NCBI GenBank assembly: GCA_014529385.2
Contig: CM043955.1
Location: forward strand, 138,745,108 to 138,809,107
From: Adiantum capillus-veneris
Taxonomy: Eukaryota > Streptophyta > Polypodiopsida > Polypodiales > Pteridaceae
DNA length: 64,000 nt
Direction: 5' to 3'
Positions 58,450-64,000 of the stretch are shown here, piece after piece. The notes beneath the pieces are model-generated. The model was not told the origin of the DNA. It was given only the letters and a program-made list of their open reading frames with translations, and ran no database searches. The translations under genes and the position numbers were made by a program. Numbering within the stretch: the stretch's first letter is position 1; each line of letters begins with the position of its first letter.

Positions 58450-59830
58450 GCTTGTATATTTATGTTTGAAGTCGAGAGAGATACACAGATAGTCATGTTA
58501 GACAAGTATGGTCGAAAGTATTTGACGGTGATCCATAACGACCACGAGGGACATACGTACATTGGGGGGTCCACTGCATTAGTACTATGTCACCCCTAGC
58601 ATGCACATACCTATTGTCTCAGAAACAACACATGGAAACTACGATATTGAGTTCTCTTAAATCTCATATGGGAAACTCTTTTAGTCGACCACATCTCTTT
58701 GAATCGAGACCAATGGGATCCTTGGATTCCTATGTCTACACATCAAAGTAGTGAAATTTCGGACACAATTTTTAGCACAAGAGTGCAAGATATCAAAACC
58801 AAAAGCCGAGATGTAAGACCCAAGGGAAGGGTGGCTGACCAAACCCCTTCCAGAGCACCTATCAGTGGTTACAAGGCAAGACAATGTAATATCAAGAGAA
58901 CCTAGAATGATGAGAATGGTAGCAAAACCGTGAAGAATGCGACCTTCTCAAGTGGCCAAATGTGTGTCAAAGAAGTACACGGATTGGGAGATCCATATGT
59001 GCATAATTCCATTTTAAGCAAGTCTTAAGAGTGGAACAAGTAGCAAATTTTCACGCACATTATGAAGTCTTTGGTTTGACATTGGAAGGGATGGCATTGA
59101 CTTGGTTCCAACCACTAAATAGTAGAGATTTTTTAGCATTGATCAACTCTTACGAGAGATTGCTGATGAATTATCTAAGAGGAGAATCAAACACAACACA
59201 ATCTCTCAAATCTATGCTTTCAAACAAAAGGAAAACAAAAAGGTGAAAGTGCGAGAGCTACCACAGGATGATCGCTTATCGGTTCTCTTTATAGAGGGCC
59301 TGAGAAACAAAACTCTCAAAAACGACTTACACTTAAAGGCATGCATAACATTTGAACCAGTCACTTTGGAAGCATTGTACCTGATTGACAATTGCAAAAC
59401 ATACGGGGAGGTACCGGAAGACATAGAGACAAACACTAGCAGTGCCTCTTCTACCACCAGTGAGTCAACTGCAAAGCGTAGTGCTCCTGCTTCAATCACA
59501 CAAAATGTACGTCAATTAGTCAAAGAAGTCATCCGTAGGATGAATCAAACCTACAAACAAAATCCCAATCTAAAACTACAGCAACCACCAATTGTCAATG
59601 CTCAAAGAGTGTTGAAGTGGTGTGCCATTGAGTAGAAATACACAAACCATGACACTAGTGAGTGCTTCTATAACATAAATTTTATGAGGGAAAGGCTGTT
59701 TGGACCATCAATGGTACAACAATTTCCACCACCTCCAAGGTATCAAATTGGACCCAACTATGCAGTACAAGGAGGAGACAAACCGCAACCTATGCTGGGA
59801 CAAAAGGCCACCTTTTCCTCATGTTAATAG
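58450..59830 (+). pseudogene. Ty3/gypsy gag relic (plus strand)
   Basis: The capsid region starts at about 59040 with FGLTLEGMALTWFQPLNSRD, followed after a frame change by a 130-aa frame (59243-59635) with VLFIEGLRNKTLKNDL and ITFEPVTLEALYLIDNC. T-L-E-G-x-A-L-T-W-F-Q is shared with the minus-strand relic at 44100-44160. Upstream (58450-59030) is decayed, with a 68-aa frame rich in Lys/Arg/Ser. Stops at about 59633 and 59825 separate it from the zinc region. Confidence 0.68.
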
Positions 59831-60142
59831 GGCCATGCATAGCCGGCAAAGTCACTCATAACTCAGCCGATGATGCCATCAATTGTTAACTGTGAGGAAC
59901 CAATCAAAATCCATGTGAGGGAGACAAAGGGTGTAGCTTATTCCAATGAGAAAAGTCCATATTGGGCTAGCACTAAAGAAGCTACTAAACCTTCATATGT
60001 AGCTTAAACCGCTAGAAATCAATTCACAATGGATGAAAATATGCTCATGTTCATAACAAACAAGAACTACAAGCCTAAGGGATACCTGCCTAGGGTATGC
60101 TAGCCAACGGGGGCACCACCAACATCCCAACTAGAGGGCCCA

Positions 60143-60265
60143 TGCTATGAATGTGGACACCACCACTGGGCACAAGAGTGTCTGCATAAAGGTCAGCGAA
60201 CAATTTTTTTTGGATTTTGTGACGGATGTGGGAGAGGTCATTTGATTCAAAATTGTACGAAGAAT
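60143..60265 (+). pseudogene. Paired CCHC zinc knuckles with short spacing
   Basis: In one frame: CYECGHHHWAQEC and, 21 residues later by eye, CDGCGRGHLIQNC. Both are C-x2-C-x3-H-x4-C, one residue shorter than the usual gag knuckle. They follow the capsid remnant and so belong to the nucleocapsid part of the same gag. Confidence 0.6.
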
Positions 60266-60299
60266 CCTGACAACCTGGGGGAAAGAAACTACGAATGTC

Positions 60300-61540
60300 A
60301 TAAGAATTTTACCATGCACAAGCGGATCCAAGTTTGAGCCAATAGTTCTAGTCAAAGTGGTGACTAGAGATCAAGCTCAAGACGTAGAGAGAAATCAACT
60401 TGTAGCGGACAAATTAAAACTTCCCAAAAAAATTGAATTTGAAAACGGGTCAGTTGGGACTAAAAAATTCATGGAAAGCCAAAAAAGACAAAATGAAAGC
60501 AAAGAGGATGAAATAAAGAACAACTTTGGAAAGGAAATTGAACCAAACAAAGAAACAACTTAGACGTGAACAAGAGAGCAAGGAAAATGTAAAAGGGTCG
60601 GAAGAGTCAAAGACTGATTCTGGCGGATCAATCTTAGTGAAAAAGGTGAATGAGCATTTAGATGCTATGCTACAAGCCTACGAGGTTAGATTGAAGAACA
60701 ACCAAACATTGGAACAGAGCGCATCCTAAATTCAAAAACAAACGGATGGAGATGTGCAAAAAACTCATAGAAGTTTCTTAAGCTCTATACATCAAGTAAT
60801 GCATGAACTAGGAAAGCAAGACATGGGGGCGTGTGAGGAAATTAACACATGCAAACAACTTAAAATCCAATGATTTTGTGATCATTGTGGAAGGGATCGT
60901 CTTCTCATATAGACAATAAAATCAAACCTACAAAAGCGGACAAGGAAAAACCATAGACTATGGGGATTGTCACGAACACAACGGATGAGGTTAAATCCTT
61001 GGAGATGCAACCAATTCTTGAAGTAGATGAGCCGAAGCCACAATCACTATGGGGGATAATAAAAAACAAAAAAGAAAGAAGCACCACATTGCTATCAGCA
61101 CCAATCCCTAAACTTTACATGGACCATGAGATTTATCCAAGAGGTATTCAGTCGTTGTATGGCGATGCAGGAACAAAGATATCTATAGAGAGTAAAATAG
61201 GTGACCATAAGAACTTTAATGTCCTTTATAGGGAAATATGAGACAAATTTGAAGTGAGAATTGTGCCATCCAATGGAATTCTAATCCACGGGTGACGGAT
61301 ACAAAGAGCTTACATGATCTATTGTCTTCTCCTATAAGATACACAATCACTCTTGCGAAACTTCTGAAAATCAAACCATATTTGTGGCAAAAAATGATCA
61401 AGAATCTAGAAAAGATGGGATTGAAGATCCATCCAAAAAAGTAACCTTGTGAATGAATCAAAGAAACAAATCATCCTGAGAAAACCAAAGCAGAACCTGT
61501 CCCAGTAGCCAATTTTTGCGAAGGAGAAGAGGAAAACACC
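60300..61540 (+). pseudogene. Gag-protease linker of the plus-strand gypsy relic
   Basis: Lys/Glu/Asn-rich frames (60357-60563, 60526-60729, 60960-61241) without known domains, between the zinc knuckles and the protease. The 93-aa frame has PIPKLYMDHEIYPRGIQSLY. Not recognised. Confidence 0.4.
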
Positions 61541-61672
61541 ACCTTACTTCTAGAATACAAAGGGTTAAAAACAACCGTGATACTTGAGAGTGGGGTCGGA
61601 GTATCCATCACTACAAAAGGAATTTGGGAGAAATGGAAGAGACCAGTTCCCAGGAAAATATGTTGGAGAATG
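61541..61672 (+). pseudogene. Retropepsin-like protease start, truncated
   Basis: Contains LKTTVILESGVGVSITTKGI then WEKWKRPVP. The usual D-S-G is E-S-G. It breaks off at about 61672, where sequence of another element begins on the opposite strand. Confidence 0.55.
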
Positions 61673-61679
61673 GACTCGG

Positions 61680-61900
61680 GCTGCAACACCTCTTATTGGT
61701 CCTCGATTCCGGTGGGTCTTCAATGGTTGCTTCTTGAGGTGGCTCTCCTTTGTAAGGCTTTAGTAGGCTCACGTGGAAAGCATTGTGTATGAGCCAATGG
61801 TTGGGCAACTTGAGTTGATAGTTCATCTCATAAATAGACCTAAGAATCTCTTACGATTGAAGATATAGTCCTTGTAGGTTTCAAGAAGGTGAGAATACTC
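61680..61900 (-). pseudogene. Gypsy integrase C-terminal tail
   Basis: Minus strand: NYQLKLPNHWLIHNAFHVSL followed by LKPYKGEPPQEA. This is the conserved end of many plant Ty3/gypsy integrases (Y-x-L-x-L-P ... I-H-x-x-F-H-V-S-L-L-K-P). Only this tail remains. Confidence 0.8.
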
Positions 61901-64000
61901 TTTGACTGAAAACTTCTTCTTGGGTGCGGGCTAAGTGGACTTCTTAGGGCTAGGCAATCGCTTTTGTAATAATGTGGATGACGTGGGAGTAGGTATACTA
62001 GGATCTTTGGGGTTTATGAATGGAGCTTTCTTTCTGGGTATTCTACAAGCAAAAACAGGCACGATGTGTACCTTGCCAGAGTAGCAAACCCTTCCAACAT
62101 TTTTATGAAGAAGGAGACTTGTGCACAGCAAACCTTCTAGTTGTAGGTGTCTTTCGATTAAACATGCCCTGCACTCGCAAGGGGCATTGCTCGTCATTGG
62201 TGAACTCAAAGTGTGGGAACTGGCTTGTTGCTACCACGAGTTGATTACATTCTGTTTGCTGCAATTTTACACCTTTGCCATAGATTAGTGCAGGCAGTGG
62301 CCTGTCGTGTGCAGAGTTGAATGCATGTACTGCAAAGAAAACTTTCTGTTTCTGTTGGGGGAGTATTGTTGCATATAGTATTTGGTTACGCTGGTTATGT
62401 GATGTTATACCATATAGGAAGTTCAGTGATATCTAGTTGTGGAAAGGTGAGAGTGGAGGAAGGAGATTGCAGTAGGAGAAGATCGATTGTAAGAGTTTGT
62501 GTATGGTTTATGTTCTTGTGATTGACAATAACCTTTGTGAGTGCAAGGCTGCATGCTTGTTAATTTTCACACTTCTATTGTGAGTTATGTTTCATGAGTA
62601 CTGATGAGCTTTTCTTTATGGTCTGTTATCATGTGCAGGTCACGATCGTGTTCAAGGAAGATCGAGTATCAGAAGAGAGGAACGATAGAAAGGTTGTGGC
62701 GTGCTGGGATTTTGTGAGTGGAGGCTAAGCCAGGGTCTAGTCAAGGACCAGGCAGGCGCTTGTTGCGCTCATCATGCCATGCAATAAATTGTACCTTTAA
62801 TAGTGCAAGTTGTTACCTATTCTGGCCTTTGAATGGTCCTAACTTTTGTACATCTTTTGGACCCTGTCCCACTACTAGCTCCTCTACCCTAAAGTTGAGC
62901 TAAAACCTTTTGTATTGGGTTTCAAACCCTTTGCACTTCAACATTTCCAATCCCCCCAAACGGTAGCTTCAAAATTGAAAAAAAAATCAAATGTCAGCTT
63001 CCAACCCTCGTACACTATGACTTCAACTGGTAATTTCTCTATGCATATAGCTCCAATTGGCAAGCAGTAACTTTTGTCTTGCTTCTTACATTGAGTACCA
63101 CTTCTAGGGCTGAGAAATTACCCAAGTACACACATTTCAAAGTGGGAAAGGCTGATGCAAAACCAACCCCTGAGAGAACTTCTAGCGTTCATGTTGGGGT
63201 AAAGGCGCTCCGCCTTTTTCCCACCCGGACGTCCAATGTTCGGCTGCCCGCCCACATGTGTACATACCCTTATTCTTCATATACATGAGAACAAGGAGGT
63301 CCTCACTATCTTCTTCCAAAGGTTGTTCCACCCACATCGGCTTGTGCTTCTCCCCTTCCCCGCATGCACGCACGCATCCGCGCACACACGCACTCACATT
63401 TCATAACTTCATCGTTTGAGCTTCAATCTGTGACCTCTAAGGATTTGCACGGAGAGAAACTTCATCACTTCAACACAATGAATTTGGAACTCATTTGGGC
63501 CCTCTTACCTTTGGAACCATCCGGTATAGATCTATAGCATACTCCAACCTTCACCTTGTCGTAACTTACTCACCATGGCTCTATTTGATGAGGTGTTTGG
63601 ATTAGGTTGGAAAGCACATCCAAGAGCACAAAATCCACCCCAAAAATTTCATTTAACTAATTTGAGGAATTCATCCATATAGCACCAAATACTTGCACTT
63701 TATAAAACCATGTAAGACATACACATCTGAATCCCCTTTCTTGCACTTTGCCTTCACCCTTGCTAAAACACTTTGGCATCCATTCATGAGCATCCACAAT
63801 CACACTAGAAAAACTTCTTATTAAGAGAAAACATTAACTTCTACCATATGTCCAAAGTTTTATTGATGTATCATGCACTGCTGTCTCAAAAGCGGGTTGC
63901 CCGACCCCTTCAATCACAATTCGATGCACATCGAGTAGCAAGTCCTTGTCAAAATACAACTTGAGCCACACTCCATTGACTCTATCCGTGAGATGCTTAC
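61901..64000. other. Unassigned sequence to the window end
   Basis: No gene recognised in 2.1 kb. Frames of 60-92 aa occur on both strands without known motifs. The minus strand at 63860-64000 reads VNGVWLKLYFDKDLLLDVHR, which looks protein-like but I cannot place it; it may belong to something continuing beyond the window. Confidence 0.4.

Noticed and set aside
58500-58560. D-x-E-G-H-x-Y resemblance to the modules at 13.6 kb
   Set aside because: Only one short motif matches; there is no neighbouring second half, so I treat it as chance.
61931-62244. Cys-x2-Cys-Gln motif that might be an integrase zinc finger
   Set aside because: The His partners and surrounding pattern are missing on both strands.
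63079-63397. Small ORFs near the right end
   Set aside because: No motif, no context, both strands equally open; likely chance frames.

Overview
This window looks like a repeat-dominated nuclear segment from a land plant with a large genome. The evidence is a plant Tork/Tnt1-like Ty1/copia element, several plant-type Ty3/gypsy relics, primer-binding sites for plant initiator-Met and Asp tRNAs, an L1-like LINE, a hAT transposase relic, and long (CT)n, (GA)n, (CA)n and (TG)n tracts. I found no convincing single-copy host gene, rRNA, tRNA gene or CRISPR array. The plant lineage cannot be fixed from the sequence alone. All coordinates and similarities below were read by eye.

Layout, left to right. 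1-2252: 5' leader and about 1.8-kb LTR of a minus-strand LTR element running off the window. 2490-3330: relic resembling the zinc-motif tail of a LINE. 3459-5773: a short, internally deleted copia element (minus) with a 5-bp target duplication. 5818-8172: a non-autonomous LTR element with an iMet primer site. 9540-10141 plus 24773-24945: one LINE reverse transcriptase gene, split by a 14.6-kb LTR element (10142-24767, Asp-tRNA primer site, target duplication AAGGT). That element is itself interrupted by a nearly intact copia element (17712-23185, minus, target duplication TCACG), so three generations of insertion can be read exactly. 25000-28880: Ty3/gypsy pol relic (minus) with an extra ORF between integrase and the 3' LTR. 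29540-30335: relic LTR of the family seen at 427-2252, inverted. 30340-40061: a tandem LTR-gag-LTR-gag-LTR-gag-LTR array of a gag-only (TR-GAG-like) retrotransposon. 40705-45929: another minus-strand Ty3/gypsy relic (gag, protease, partial RT). 46233-47090: five-unit satellite. 47690-49430: hAT transposase relic. 50309-51135: RING-H2-like pseudogene. 52500-53750: palindrome-rich AT satellite. 53751-56140: 3' LTR, polypurine tract and extra ORF of another minus-strand gypsy element. 56250-57500: small repeats, palindromes, poly-C and (CT)n. 58450-61670: plus-strand gypsy gag-protease relic. 61680-62000: minus-strand integrase tail. 62000-64000: nothing recognised.

Functionally this is a stack of transposable elements. 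Only the inner copia element is close to intact: one long frame broken by two stop codons and two substitutions at usually conserved RT positions. The parts I consider least explained are (a) duplicated modules with a Y-x-D-x-x-x-x-x-Y core in the interior of the 14.6-kb element, which do not look like gag-pol, (b) the extra ORF shared by two gypsy relics between integrase and 3' LTR, and (c) the tandem gag-only array with truncated outer LTRs.
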